Notes under the pieces: model-generated
The model's database searches: none
Told to the model about the DNA's origin: nothing
The model's input: only the letters and a program-made list of their open reading frames with translations
Translations under genes and position numbers: made by a program
Assembly: GCA_028288725.1 (NCBI GenBank)
Contig: JAQGIC010000037.1
Span: forward strand, 1 to 64,000
Direction of reading: 5' to 3'
Source of the DNA: Rhodospirillales bacterium
Lineage (GTDB): Bacteria; Pseudomonadota; Alphaproteobacteria; ATCC43930; CGMCC-115725
Length of the DNA: 64,000 nt
Shown: piece after piece, positions 44,247 to 54,456 of the stretch
Layout: each line of letters opens with the position of its first letter
How positions within the stretch are numbered: the first letter of the stretch is position 1

Positions 44247-44493
44247 GCGCGGGTGGCTCCGAAAACGCGCGGCGAATGGTCGCTCTGAAGAGGGCTTCGC
44301 CCTGCTTGGACCGCCTCGATTGCCGATGGGCGTGGCTGTCCGTCAGGCGGCGCCTTCCAGGCCGGCGATTTCACCCAGGTCGGCGCCGGAGCCAAGCCAG
44401 TTCGATTCCCCTTGAGATGTCGGTGGTATTGTCTATGTGTTCAGCTGAATATGGCGCAACGCGTGCCTTTGACAGGAATTTCGGGAGGGCGCC
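44247..44493. other. Intergenic region upstream of formate dehydrogenase
   Basis: 247 nt without a gene. It holds TGGCGCAACGCGTGC at 44452-44466 on the plus strand, with GG-N10-GC spacing and 8 of 11 sigma-54 consensus positions, about 12 nt before a plausible start and 28 nt before the fdnG ATG. Such a match may be chance in GC-rich DNA. No clear FNR box was found. Confidence 0.35.
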
Positions 44494-47400
44494 ATGACGG
44501 ACCTAAGCCGCCGCGGCTTCATCAAACTCACCGGTGCCGGGTTGGCGGCATCCAGCCTCGGCGCTCTCGGCTTTGGCTTCACCGGCGAAGCGCTGGCGGC
44601 CTCGGTGCGGCCGTTCAAGCTGACCCATGCGACCGAGACCCGCAACACTTGCACCTATTGTTCCGTCGCCTGCGGCATCCTGATCTACAGCCTGGGCGAC
44701 CGGGCCAAGAACGCGAAGTCCAACATCATCCATATCGAGGGTGATCCGGACCATCCGGTGAATCGGGGGACGCTCTGCCCGAAGGGCTCGGCGCTGCTCG
44801 ACATCGTGCATGCGCCGACCCGGCTGCACTTCCCCAAATACCGCGCCCCCGGCACCAACGAATTCAAGCAGGTCTCGTGGGACTTCGCGCTGACGCGCAT
44901 CGCGACGCTGATGAAGCAGGATCGCGACGCGAACTTCATCGCCAAGAATGACGCCGGGACCACGGTCAACCGTTGGCTCAGCACCGGCATGCTGGCCGCG
45001 TCGGCCGCATCGAACGAAGCCGCCTATCTCACCTGGAAGGTCGCCCGCGCCTTCGGAATGCTGGTCTTCGATAACCAAGCACGTGTCTGACACGGACCGA
45101 CGGTGGCCAGTCTGGCTCCAACATTCGGTCGCGGTGCAATGACCAACACGTGGCAGGACATCAAGAATGCCAACGTGGTCCTGGTCATGGGCGGCAATGC
45201 CGCCGAAGCGCACCCGTGTGGGTTCAAATGGGTCATCGAAGCCAAGATCGAGAACGGCGCCAAGCTGGTCGTCGTCGATCCCCGCTTCACGCGGACCGCT
45301 TCGGTTGCCGACGTCTACGCGCCGATCCGTCCGGGAACCGACATCGCGTTCCTGAGCGGTGTCATCCGCTACCTGCTCGAGAAGGATCGCATCCAGCACG
45401 AGTACGTGCGGGCCTTTACCAATGCCGGCCTGATCGTGAAGGAGGGCTTCGGCTTCGAGGACGGGCTGTTCACCGGCTACAAGGAAGATACCCACAGCTA
45501 CGACCGGTCGAGCTGGGACTACGAGCTCGACGAGAACGGCTTCGCGAAGGCCGACAATACCTGGCAGCATCCGCGTTGCGTGATGAACCTGATGCGCAAG
45601 CACGTCGACCGGTATACGCCGGAGATGGTGTCGCGCATCTGCGGCACGCCGCAGGATAAGTACCTGCAGATCTGCGAGCTGATCGCGAGCACTTCGGCGC
45701 CGGAAAAAGCGCTGACCAGTCTCTTCGCCCTCGGCTGGACGCAGCATTCGGTCGGCGCCCAGAACATCCGCACCATGGCGATGGTCCAGCTGCTGCTGGG
45801 CAACATCGGCGTGGCGGGTGGCGGCATGAATGCGCTGCGCGGCCATTCGAACATCCAGGGCCTCACCGACATCGGCCTGCTGTCGAACGCGATGCCGGGC
45901 TACATGACGCTGGCAACGGACAACGAGCCGAGCTTCGAGACGTACATGAAGACGCGGCTGTTCAAGCCGCTGCTTCCCGGTCAGACGAGCTACTGGCAGA
46001 ATTACCGGAAGTTCTTCGTCAGTTTCCAGAAGGCGCTCTATGGCGGTGCCGCGCGCGCCGACAATGATTGGGCCTACGACTGGCTGCCGAAGGTCGACAA
46101 GGGCCTGTACGACATCATCCGCGCGTTCGATATGATGGCGAACGGCGAGATAAACGGCTACATCTGCCAGGGCTTCAATCCGATGCAGGCGTTCCCGGAC
46201 CGCGGCAAGATCCGCAAGGCACTGGGCAAGCTGAAATTCCTCGTCGTGATGGATCCGCTCGATACCGAGACCTCGCGGTTCTGGGAGGATTTCGGTCCGC
46301 AGAACCCGTCCGACCCGGCCAGCATCCAGACCGAAGTCTTCCAACTGCCGACGACCTGCTTCGCCGAGGAGAACGGCACGCTGGTCAATTCGGCCCGCTG
46401 GCTGCAATGGCACTGGAAGGCGGCCGATGCGCCGGGCGAGGCCCAGACGGACATCTGGATCATGTCCGGGATCTACCATCGGATGCGCGAGATGTACCGC
46501 AAGGACGGCGGTGCGTTTCCCGACCCGATCCTGAACCTTTCGTGGAACTACACGAAGCCTGCCGAACCCGACCCGGAAGAGCTGGCGAAAGAAATGAACG
46601 GCCGGGCGCTGACCGACCTCAAGGACGCGACGGGAGCCGTCACGGTACATGCCGGGCGGTTGCTGGACGGCTTCGCGCAACTGCGCGACGACGGAACGAC
46701 CGCGTCGGGTTGCTGGATCTTCACGGGCAGTTTCACAGAAATGGGCAATCAGATGGCCCGTCGCGACGCGACGGACCCGCGCGAGCAGGGGATCGCGCCG
46801 AACTGGGCCTGGTCCTGGCCCGCCAATCGGCGAATTCTCTATAATCGCGCGAGCGCCGACGTCGCCGGCAAGGCGTGGAACCCGCAGAAGCCGATCATCG
46901 AGTGGAACGGCAGCCTGTGGACCGGCATCGACGTGCCCGACTATGCCCCGACGATCAAGCCGTCCGACTCCATCGGCCCGTTCATCATGAACGCCGAGGG
47001 CATGGGACGCCTGTTCGCCCGCGACCAGATGGCGGAAGGCCCGTTCCCGGAGCATTACGAGCCGTTCGAATCGCCGTCGGAGAACGTGCTGCATCCGAAG
47101 GTGAAATCGAACCCGGCGGCGCGGGTGTTCGCCAGCGACCGGGCGGCTTTCGGCAATGCGACGGACTTCCCTTACGTGGCGACGACTTACCGGTTGACCG
47201 AGCATTTCCACTATTGGACCAAGCACGCGCTGATCAATGCCGTTTTGCAGCCGGAGGAATTCATCGAGATCGGTGAGGTCCTGGCCAAGGAAAAGGGCAT
47301 CGAACAGGGCGGCTGGGTGCGCCTGTCCTCGAAGCGCGGCGTGATCGTCTGCAAGGCCTATGTGACGAAGCGCATCAAGCCGCTGCTCGTGGACGGCAAG

Positions 47401-47568
47401 CCGACCCACGTGATCGGTGTGCCGATCCACTGGGGCTTTACCGGACAGGCGCGCAAGGGGTACGGCGCCAATACGCTGACCCCGTCCGTCGGTGACGCCA
47501 ATACGCAAACGCCCGAGTTCAAGGCGTTCCTGGTCAACATCGAGAAGACCAGCGCCCCTGTGGCCTGA
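44494..47568 (+). CDS. fdnG: Formate dehydrogenase-N alpha subunit, selenoprotein (Sec199)
   Basis: Reads as one 1024-residue protein if the in-frame TGA at 45088-45090 is decoded as selenocysteine; the ORF track splits it at that codon. Before the TGA it reads NQARV and after it [19 protein letters not shown], the known FdnG active-site context with Sec. TAT signal [16 protein letters not shown], a [4Fe-4S] motif CTYCSVACG, then the bis-MGD molybdopterin domains ([27 protein letters not shown]). Periplasm-facing oxidation of formate to CO2, with electrons passed to FdnH/FdnI and quinone. RBS GGGAGG 5 nt before the ATG. All Sec-insertion genes follow within 11 kb. Confidence 0.96.
45091..45130 (+). 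promoter_or_regulatory. Bacterial SECIS element in fdnG
   Basis: Immediately 3' of the UGA, an outer stem ACCGA/TCGGT (45096-45100 with 45125-45129) and an apical stem GCC/GGC closing the loop AGTCT (45109-45113), about 19 nt after the UGA. The GU-containing loop at this distance matches the SelB-binding SECIS of E. coli fdnG/fdhF. Confidence 0.85.
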
Positions 47569-47579
47569 AGGAGCCGTCC

Positions 47580-48491
47580 ATGGCAGATCTACAGTCGCAG
47601 GACTACATTCGGCGGTCGGCGTCGACCATGACGCCGCCGTCCATTCGCAATCACGAACAGGAAGTGGCGAAGCTGATCGACGTCAGCCGCTGCATCGGCT
47701 GCAAGGCGTGCCAGTCCGCCTGCATGGAGTGGAACAACCTGCGGCCCGAGATCGGGCATTTCGAGGGATCCTACGACAATCCCCACGATCTGGACCCGAG
47801 CACCTGGACCCTGATGCGCTTCACCGAATGGGAGGACGAAGAGGGCAATCTGGAGTGGCTGATCCGCAAGGACGGCTGCATGCACTGCGAGGACCCGGGG
47901 TGCCTGAAGGCATGCCCGGCGCCCGGCGCGATCGTGCAATATGCCAACGGCATCGTCGACTTCATCAGCGAAAATTGCATCGGCTGCGGCTATTGCGTCA
48001 AAGGCTGTCCGTTCAACATCCCCCGAATCAACCCGGTCGATCACAAATCCTACAAATGCACGCTCTGCTCGGACCGCGTCGGGGTCGGTCTGGAGCCGGC
48101 CTGCGTCAAGGCTTGTCCGACCGGTGCCATCATGTTCGGCTCGAAGTCGGACATGACGGTCTGGGCCGGCGAGCGGATCGAGGAGCTCAAGTCCCGCGGC
48201 TTTTCGAATGCCGGATTGTACGATCCGCCGGGCGTGAGCGGCACCCATGTCATGTATGTCCTGCACCATGCCGACCGGCCCTCGATCTACGCGGGCCTGC
48301 CGGACAGGCCGCAGATCAGCGGCTTCGTCGGTGCGTGGAAGGGCATCCTGAAGCCGGTGGCACTCGCCGGCATCGCGTTCACGGCGGTTGCCGGATTCTT
48401 CCATTGGGTCGTCGCCGGGCCGAACGAGGTGCAGCCGGAGGACGAGGCGGAAGCGCGACACCTGCTGCATAAGGGGGATGATGCGCCATGA
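47580..48491 (+). CDS. fdnH: Formate dehydrogenase-N beta subunit (4x[4Fe-4S])
   Basis: 303 residues. Four ferredoxin-type clusters: [45 protein letters not shown] and [23 protein letters not shown]-terminal TM helix ([19 protein letters not shown]) anchors it on the periplasmic side. Strong RBS AAGGAG 6 nt before the ATG; it follows fdnG by 11 nt. It transfers electrons from FdnG to the FdnI hemes. Confidence 0.95.
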   Translation: MADLQSQDYIRRSASTMTPPSIRNHEQEVAKLIDVSRCIGCKACQSACMEWNNLRPEIGHFEGSYDNPHDLDPSTWTLMRFTEWEDEEGNLEWLIRKDGCMHCEDPGCLKACPAPGAIVQYANGIVDFISENCIGCGYCVKGCPFNIPRINPVDHKSYKCTLCSDRVGVGLEPACVKACPTGAIMFGSKSDMTVWAGERIEELKSRGFSNAGLYDPPGVSGTHVMYVLHHADRPSIYAGLPDRPQISGFVGAWKGILKPVALAGIAFTAVAGFFHWVVAGPNEVQPEDEAEARHLLHKGDDAP

Positions 48492-49177
48492 CCCACCCCA
48501 AGGGAACGCTGACCCGCAATACCACCGCGGCGCGGATCAACCATTGGATCACCGGTGGCTGCTTCGTGTTGCTGGTGCTGTCCGGCCTCTCGATGTTCCA
48601 CCCGATGCTGTTCTTCCTGTCGGAGCTGTTCGGCGGCGGCCAATGGGCCCGGGCGATCCATCCCTGGATCGGCACCGTACTGCTGGTGAGCTACGCCGGC
48701 CTGATCGTGCAGTTCTGGCGCGACAACCTGTGGAGCCGGGACGACATCGCCTGGATGCGCGCCATCCATCGCGTCCTGGTGAACGAAGAGGAAGGCGTTC
48801 CGGAGGTCCCGCGCTTCAATGCCGGCCAAAAGTTCGTGTTCTGGTCGATGGCGCTGCTGGTTCCGGTGCTGTTCCTGACCGGCCTTGCGATCTGGGAAAT
48901 CTATTTCTTCCCCTACACCTCGATCGAGACGCAGCGGATTGCCGTCCTGATCCATTCCCTGGCGGCCATCGCAGCCATTATTGTCTGGATCGTGCATGTC
49001 TATGCGGCGCTCTGGGTCAAAGGTTCGATCCGGGCGATGACCCAGGGCTATGTGACGCCGGGCTGGGCCTGGCGGCACCACCGCAAGTGGCTGCGAAGCC
49101 TCGCCGCAAGCGGCTCCCCCGGACCGAGGCCGCGTAGCGGCGACAATGCGGCGGCGCGTTCGAGGAAAGGCCGATGA
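48488..49177 (+). CDS. fdnI: Formate dehydrogenase-N gamma subunit, cytochrome b556
   Basis: 229 residues with four TM helices: [61 protein letters not shown] and [22 protein letters not shown]. His residues in TM1, TM2 and TM4 are positioned for two hemes b and the menaquinone site. Overlaps fdnH by 4 nt (ATGA). Completes the membrane-bound FDH-N complex. Confidence 0.94.
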   Translation: MTHPKGTLTRNTTAARINHWITGGCFVLLVLSGLSMFHPMLFFLSELFGGGQWARAIHPWIGTVLLVSYAGLIVQFWRDNLWSRDDIAWMRAIHRVLVNEEEGVPEVPRFNAGQKFVFWSMALLVPVLFLTGLAIWEIYFFPYTSIETQRIAVLIHSLAAIAAIIVWIVHVYAALWVKGSIRAMTQGYVTPGWAWRHHRKWLRSLAASGSPGPRPRSGDNAAARSRKGR

Positions 49178-50103
49178 GGCAAGGTGAAGTCGCCTCGAAA
49201 GGGTCGTGGACGGGCAATCCGCTCGGGGGCGTCACGGCGCCCGAAGCGCTGATCCTGCCCGATCCCGCCACGCGCTTCTCCCGAACCGCGGAGCGGCTCG
49301 AAGCCTTGTCGACGGGACATCCGATGGCGGATTGGCTGCGCTTCATGGCACGACTTGCGCAAGCCCAGCATATCGCCGCGACCACGCTCAGGCCCATTGT
49401 CGGACCGGAACCGGCGGCGGTGCAGCAGGCCGTGGACGCGGGCATGCCGCCCCTCGCCGCAGATGGGCATCGCCGGGATCCGGTCTGGCGCGACGGTCTC
49501 GCCGTGCTTCTCGATCGTATGGAGGGCGACGCGATACCCGCTCCCGCGCGAACCATCGTGGCGAAGCTGCGCGAGCTGCATGCCGAAGCTCTGGAAGCCC
49601 TGGCCGACGACTTCCTCCTGGGCGGCGTCGCCCCGGACGATGCCGGTGCCGCCCTCTACGTGGCCGCGGCACTGCAGGTCTATTTCACGCGGCTCGCCGC
49701 GGCTTTGCCGGCCGCCTTCCTGCAGCTGCTTCCGGAGCGCGGCTTGTGTCCGTGCTGCGGTTCGACGCCGGTGTCGGGCGTCGTGACCGCATCGGGTTCG
49801 ACGCCCGGCACGCGCTATCTCTACTGCTCGCTCTGTGCCACGGCGTGGAACCACGTGCGGGCAGTCTGCATCACCTGCGGCCAGTCGCGCTCGCTGTCGC
49901 TCAAGGGCATCGAAAGCGATACCGGGGCGGTCAAGGCCGAAACCTGCGACGATTGCCACACCTATGCCAAGATGCTGTACCAGGCGCAGGATATGAAGGT
50001 GGATCCCTTCGCCGACGATCTGGCGTCCCTGGGCCTGGACATGCTGGTCGCCGAAGCGGGTTGGCTGCGTCACGCGCCCAATCCTCTGCTGCTCATCGGA
50101 TAG
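49174..50103 (+). CDS. fdhE: Formate dehydrogenase accessory protein FdhE
   Basis: 309 residues. The C-terminal half has four CxxC motifs (CPCC, CSLC, CITC, CDDC) that bind iron in FdhE; typical text includes [23 protein letters not shown] and [21 protein letters not shown]. Cytoplasmic factor for activation or maturation of the TAT-exported FDH catalytic subunit. ATGA overlap with fdnI. Confidence 0.93.
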   Translation: MRQGEVASKGSWTGNPLGGVTAPEALILPDPATRFSRTAERLEALSTGHPMADWLRFMARLAQAQHIAATTLRPIVGPEPAAVQQAVDAGMPPLAADGHRRDPVWRDGLAVLLDRMEGDAIPAPARTIVAKLRELHAEALEALADDFLLGGVAPDDAGAALYVAAALQVYFTRLAAALPAAFLQLLPERGLCPCCGSTPVSGVVTASGSTPGTRYLYCSLCATAWNHVRAVCITCGQSRSLSLKGIESDTGAVKAETCDDCHTYAKMLYQAQDMKVDPFADDLASLGLDMLVAEAGWLRHAPNPLLLIG

Positions 50104-50162
50104 ACGGGCACAAGAGGATCGGCCCCAGCATTCGATCGATCTTTCGCACAGAGAGTTGTCCC

Positions 50163-51209
50163 ATGTCCTCCTCCCCCGTCCGCCTGACCGATCTCGCCCA
50201 TGGCGGCGGCTGCGGCTGCAAGCTCGCCCCGTCGGTCCTGCAGCAGCTGCTCGCCGACCAGCCGCAGACAGCCGTCTACACGCAGTTGCTGGTCGGGACG
50301 GAAACCGGCGACGACGCCGCGGTCTGGCAGATCGACGACCGGCAGTGCGTCATCGCCACGACCGATTTCTTCATGCCGATGGTCGACGACCCGCGCGATT
50401 TCGGACGGATCGCCGCGGCCAACGCGCTGTCGGACATCTATGCCATGGGCGGAAAGCCGATCATGGCGCTGGCCATCCTGGGCATGCCGCTCGGCAAGCT
50501 GCCGGTGGAGACGGTGCGCGCCATTCTGCAAGGCGGCGCCTCGATCTGCGCCGAAGCCGGCATTCCGGTCGCGGGCGGCCATTCGATCGACACGCCCGAA
50601 CCGATCTACGGCCTCGCGGTGATCGGGCTGTGCAGCCCCGGGGATGTCCGGCGGAATTCCGGCGCCCGTCCCGGCGACGCGCTGATCCTGACCAAGGGCA
50701 TCGGCGTCGGCGTCTATTCCGCGGCCTTCAAGAAGCAGGCCCTGCCGGACGACGCCTATGCCGAAATGATCGGCTCGACCACGCTCCTGAACCGGATCGG
50801 CGCGACGCTGGCGCAGGATGGCGCCGTGCATGGCGTGACGGACGTGACCGGCTTCGGCTTGCTCGGCCACGGCCTGGAAATGGCGCGCGGCGGTGGCGTC
50901 CGTCTCGATATCGGCTACGAGCGGATCCCGTTCCTGATGCAGGCCGAGGCTTTGGCCGAGGCCGGGTACGCCACCGGCGCGTCCGGGCGCAATTGGGCGA
51001 GCTACGGCGATGGGGTTATCCTGCCGCCGGGTCTGCCGGCATGGCAGCGCACGCTCCTCACCGATCCGCAGACCTCGGGCGGCCTGCTCGTCGCCTGTGC
51101 CGCGGAGCGGGCTCCGGCCCTCTGCGCCGAGATCGAGGCTGCGGGCTATCCGCGCGCGCGCATCATCGGCTCGGTCGCGTCAGGAGATCCGGCCGTTCGT
51201 ATCCTGTAA
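50163..51209 (+). CDS. selD: Selenide, water dikinase
   Basis: 348 residues from the ATG at 50163; the track's 667-residue version is a shadow through fdhE. N-terminal active-site loop [11 protein letters not shown] with Cys, not Sec, at the catalytic position, then the AIRS/PurM-like core ([58 protein letters not shown]). It makes selenophosphate from selenide and ATP for SelA. Last gene of the fdn operon, 59 nt after fdhE; it converges with the small gene at 51228. Confidence 0.96.
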   Translation: MSSSPVRLTDLAHGGGCGCKLAPSVLQQLLADQPQTAVYTQLLVGTETGDDAAVWQIDDRQCVIATTDFFMPMVDDPRDFGRIAAANALSDIYAMGGKPIMALAILGMPLGKLPVETVRAILQGGASICAEAGIPVAGGHSIDTPEPIYGLAVIGLCSPGDVRRNSGARPGDALILTKGIGVGVYSAAFKKQALPDDAYAEMIGSTTLLNRIGATLAQDGAVHGVTDVTGFGLLGHGLEMARGGGVRLDIGYERIPFLMQAEALAEAGYATGASGRNWASYGDGVILPPGLPAWQRTLLTDPQTSGGLLVACAAERAPALCAEIEAAGYPRARIIGSVASGDPAVRIL

Positions 51210-51227
51210 GGCGGCGTTCGAAGGCGA

Positions 51228-51608
51228 TCAGTGCGCGACGATTTCCTCGATCTTGAGACGCAGTCCGCGGGCATCGAAAAATTCACCCTGATTGAGGATC
51301 GAGCGATCCGTCTCGAGATGTCGCACCAGGGACGCCAAGCGCTGCCTGGCTGTAGCGTCCCGGACCAATCCGGCACGGTCGGCCTGGAAGAGGGCGGCCC
51401 CGTTCCAGGCGGCCCCGGAACTGCCGAACAACCGCACCATGTCGGTCCAGCGCGTCTCGTCGCCGATGACATGGAGGTAGGAGGAGCGCAGCAGTGCCAC
51501 CGAGGTCTCGCCGATCTCGACCAGGACAATCAGCATGGTGAAAGCGCCGATCCGGCCGAAGGTCCGAACCAGCCAGTCGTCGAAATCGGTGACGCAGGCT
51601 GCTGCCAT
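51228..51608 (-). CDS. Small protein of unknown function downstream of selB
   Basis: 126 residues from the ATG at 51608; the track's longer start runs through tRNA-Sec. N-terminal amphipathic/hydrophobic helix (WLVRTFGRIGAFTMLIVLVEIGETSVALL) and a C-terminal helical region (RQRLASLVRHLETDRSILNQGEFF). Its ATG overlaps the TGA of the selB ORF (TGATG), and GGAG lies 9 nt upstream. No family recognised. Position inside the selenocysteine island hints at a link to FDH or Sec metabolism, but that is inference. Confidence 0.7.
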   Translation of the reverse strand: MAAACVTDFDDWLVRTFGRIGAFTMLIVLVEIGETSVALLRSSYLHVIGDETRWTDMVRLFGSSGAAWNGAALFQADRAGLVRDATARQRLASLVRHLETDRSILNQGEFFDARGLRLKIEEIVAH

Positions 51609-53677
51609 CAGGAAGGGCTCCGGGGGAAGGTTGGCGGAAGAGAGTGGGAGTCGAACCCACCTGGGACAGGCTCGCTGCCCCACTCGGATTTGAAGTCCGA
51701 ACGCCCCACCAGGAACGAATCTCCTCCATCCGCACCACCCGACGAAAGCACAAAGGGTCCGAACAAGTCCAGTCGGTGCTTGTTGATCCTGCGTAGGTCG
51801 CCTTGACGCAGGGTAACACCATGCCGGTCGAAGAAATCGAGCACCTGGATGGCAACCTTGCGGCCATTGGCGACGCGGTCGCGGAACTGTGCCGCCGTAA
51901 AGGCGCCGCCGTCGGCCAGCGCCGCCTCCTCGGTAAGGATGGCGATCATTTCCCGGACGGTCGACCGCAGGAAAAAATGGTCGTGGCCAATTTCGTCGGC
52001 CCAGCCCATCCGGCTGACGAGCTTGAGAAGCCGGCGGACATCGCGTTCGGGCCGCCCCGTCGCCTCGGCGATATCTCGCACCCGCGGCGGCCGGAATCGC
52101 TCGGTACTTCCTAACCGCGGGGCGATGCCAGTCCAGGCGATCTCATCGGCCGGTGCCAGGCGCACCGTATGGCTCGCCAGCCGGACGAAAGACCCGTCGA
52201 GCACCAGCTCGCCGGCCCGGACCAAGTGCTGCAGGGCGCTCACGAAGACCGGCGCCGGCAGCCGAGGCTGCAGCAATAGTCGGAGCTGTTCCCGGCCGAT
52301 GCCTTGGCGATCGGGATTTTCGACATGATAGGCCGAGAGCTGCTCCGCGAGGCTCGAGCTGAACGCCCGCCAGCGCGCGGGCGCTATCGCAATCCTGGCG
52401 GCGCCGGACTCCAGAACGACCAGCCCGAATTCCTTGACCAGCCGCTCCGTCAGGGTGGTCGGCAGGGCGTGGTCCCGGGCGAAGACCGCCAAGTCCCAGG
52501 CGAAGGGGGGAGCATCCAGCAGGGCGACGAACCCGGCCAAAGCGTCGGTCATTGCAAGGGCCGAGCGCTGTGCCTGCCGTTCCGGCGTGCGCCGGCGCCG
52601 GGTCGGCGGGCGCAGATCGATGAAGCGGCCGCCACCGATCGTGCGCTGGGCTGACGTATCGCGGATGACGAAGCGATCCGGCAGTGCTGCGGCGATGGGC
52701 CGGTCCAGCACCAGCTGCACGTCGGCCGACCCTCCCGGCTGGATCGGGTCGTCGCCGAGCAGGACAATCCGGGCGCCGACCTCGGCCGCGGCATGATGCA
52801 GTCGAACCGGGAACCACTGGCCGAGCGGCTTCGCTTCACCGGGCAGCAGACGCAGCCTGGCGTCGATCCGATCCGTCGGCGCATGCAAAGCGGGATCGAG
52901 CACGACATCGCCGCGCCGGATCGTCTCCTTGGAGATGTCCGGGCCCGTCAGATTGAGCGCACACCGGTCGCCGGCACGCCCGGTCTCGGCCGGGCTGTTC
53001 TGGGCATGGAGCGAGCGCACCCGTGCCGGCAGGCCGGATGGGCTGAGCAGCACCTGATCGCCGACATGCACCGCCCCCGACAGCACCGTGCCCGTGACCA
53101 CGACGCCGATGCCGGACAGGGTGAAGACGCGATCGACCGCAAGGCGGAATCGGGCGTCGGCGGATCGGTCCGCGATCTCAGTGGCGGCAGCCGCGAGACG
53201 GGCGCGCAGGCGATCGATTCCCAAACCCGTGAGCGCCGATACCGGCAGAATCTCGGCGCCCGCCAGCACCGTCCCGGCGGTCGTCGCCCGGATCGCCTCG
53301 GTTACCTCGGCCAGACGCTCGGGCACGCCCAAATCGGCCTTGGTCAGCGCCACCAGGCCGCGCCGAATGCCGAGCAGATCGATGATCGCCAGATGCTCCA
53401 GCGTCTGTGGCTTGATGCCATCGTCGGCGGCGACGACCAGCAGGGCGAAATCGATCCCGCCCGCGCCGGCCAGCATAGTGTGCACGAAACGCTCATGGCC
53501 CGGCACGTCGACGAATCCCAGCACCGCGCCATGCTCGGTCGGCAGATAGGCGAAGCCGAGATCGATGGTGATGCCCCGCGCCTTCTCTTCCTTCAGCCGG
53601 TCGCCATCGATACCGGTCAACGCTTTGACCAAGGCGGTCTTGCCATGGTCGATGTGGCCCGCGGTGCCGATGATCAT
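51608..53677 (-). CDS. selB: Selenocysteine-specific elongation factor SelB, ORF running through selC
   Basis: ATG at 53677 ([22 protein letters not shown]) overlaps the stop of the Sel1-repeat gene as ATGA; the track's N-terminal extension is a shadow. GTPase motifs [18 protein letters not shown] and TKAD; EF-Tu-like domains 2-3 and C-terminal winged helices that bind SECIS ([14 protein letters not shown]). SelB normally ends about there (roughly 640 residues). Here the frame stays open for about 40 more codons, across the whole tRNA-Sec gene, to a TGA at 51608-51610 that overlaps the next ATG. Either the protein has this tail (689 residues) or the boundary is post-transcriptional. Confidence 0.93.
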   Translation of the reverse strand: MIIGTAGHIDHGKTALVKALTGIDGDRLKEEKARGITIDLGFAYLPTEHGAVLGFVDVPGHERFVHTMLAGAGGIDFALLVVAADDGIKPQTLEHLAIIDLLGIRRGLVALTKADLGVPERLAEVTEAIRATTAGTVLAGAEILPVSALTGLGIDRLRARLAAAATEIADRSADARFRLAVDRVFTLSGIGVVVTGTVLSGAVHVGDQVLLSPSGLPARVRSLHAQNSPAETGRAGDRCALNLTGPDISKETIRRGDVVLDPALHAPTDRIDARLRLLPGEAKPLGQWFPVRLHHAAAEVGARIVLLGDDPIQPGGSADVQLVLDRPIAAALPDRFVIRDTSAQRTIGGGRFIDLRPPTRRRRTPERQAQRSALAMTDALAGFVALLDAPPFAWDLAVFARDHALPTTLTERLVKEFGLVVLESGAARIAIAPARWRAFSSSLAEQLSAYHVENPDRQGIGREQLRLLLQPRLPAPVFVSALQHLVRAGELVLDGSFVRLASHTVRLAPADEIAWTGIAPRLGSTERFRPPRVRDIAEATGRPERDVRRLLKLVSRMGWADEIGHDHFFLRSTVREMIAILTEEAALADGGAFTAAQFRDRVANGRKVAIQVLDFFDRHGVTLRQGDLRRINKHRLDLFGPFVLSSGGADGGDSFLVGRSDFKSEWGSEPVPGGFDSHSLPPTFPRSPS
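51632..51727 (-). tRNA. selC: tRNA-Sec (anticodon UCA)
   Basis: 96-nt gene on the minus strand with encoded CCA. It starts GGAGGAGATTCG, has anticodon TCA in GGACTTCAAATCC, a long extra arm (GTGGGGCAGCGAGCCTGTCC) and ends CTCTTCCGCCA. The 8-bp acceptor stem (GGAGGAGA with TCTCTTCC, one G-U) is diagnostic of tRNA-Sec. It lies wholly inside the selB reading frame, 32 codons exactly in phase. Confidence 0.97.
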
Positions 53678-54456
53678 GATGTCTTGTCCGGCAACCGCGC
53701 TTGCGCCCGCCGCTCGGCCTCCGCGATCTCGTCCGGCGACAGCGCTCCCCTGACCGGTCCGAGAAACGGAGCAGCTAGGGTGCTGCCGCCTCTCTGACCG
53801 CGCAGCAGCCACGCCAGCGCCGCTACCCGATCCGGGGGCACGCCGCTGCCGAGATGGCAGGCAGCGCCCAGCATCGCCTGTGCATCGGCATCGCCCAGCG
53901 CGGCCCCGCGCCGCCACCATTCGGCGGCGGCGGCCGGATCGCGCGCCACCCCGACCGCATCGTGATGGAACATCCCCAGCCGGGTCATGGCGGTGGCGAC
54001 GCCGTTCTCAGCCGCTGCAAGCGCCCAGCGGCGTGCCTCGCCGAGATCGGCCGGCATCAGCTCGCCCTCCATCAGCATCCAGCTCAGCATGTCCTGCGCC
54101 GGGCCGTCTCCCTGTAGGGCCGCAAGGCGATAGAGCTCTGCCGCGCGTGTGCCGTCGCTCTCGACCCCGAAACCCTTGAAATAGGCCGTAGCCAAATTGC
54201 GCTGCCCGACCGGATCGCCGCCTTCCGCCGCCAGCGAGAGCCACCGCAGGGCAAGGTCGGCATCGCGCTCGACGCCCAATCCTTCGGAGAAGCAGGCGCC
54301 GATATTGTTCTGGGCGCGCGCCACGCCGGCACGGGCGAGCGGCTCCCACAAGGCCAGCGCCCTGGTGTAGTCGCCGGCGTCGGCCGCCGCACGCGCCTCG
54401 GCCATCGCGTCGCTCCTGGGCGCTCTCCCGGACGTCAGGCGCTCAAGCCAGCGCAT
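53674..54456 (-). CDS. Sel1-repeat protein between selA and selB
   Basis: 260 residues made of about five Sel1-like (TPR-related) repeats, e.g. [34 protein letters not shown], then [34 protein letters not shown] and [18 protein letters not shown]. No signal peptide, so cytoplasmic. It overlaps selA by 14 nt and selB by 4 nt, so the three are translated together. Sel1-repeat proteins act as scaffolds for protein-protein contacts; a role in the Sec machinery is suggested only by position. Confidence 0.88.
   Translation of the reverse strand: MRWLERLTSGRAPRSDAMAEARAAADAGDYTRALALWEPLARAGVARAQNNIGACFSEGLGVERDADLALRWLSLAAEGGDPVGQRNLATAYFKGFGVESDGTRAAELYRLAALQGDGPAQDMLSWMLMEGELMPADLGEARRWALAAAENGVATAMTRLGMFHHDAVGVARDPAAAAEWWRRGAALGDADAQAMLGAACHLGSGVPPDRVAALAWLLRGQRGGSTLAAPFLGPVRGALSPDEIAEAERRAQARLPDKTS

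Noticed and set aside
45088-45090. Premature stop making fdnG a pseudogene
   Set aside because: Position and context are those of Sec in FdnG, with a SECIS hairpin and all Sec genes nearby.
44503-47508. 1001-residue minus-strand ORF
   Set aside because: Antisense shadow of fdnG; no recognisable motif and low-complexity Arg/Ala composition.
53677-53920. N-terminal extension of SelB in the ORF track
   Set aside because: It lies over the Sel1-repeat gene in another frame; SelB family proteins begin at [14 protein letters not shown].
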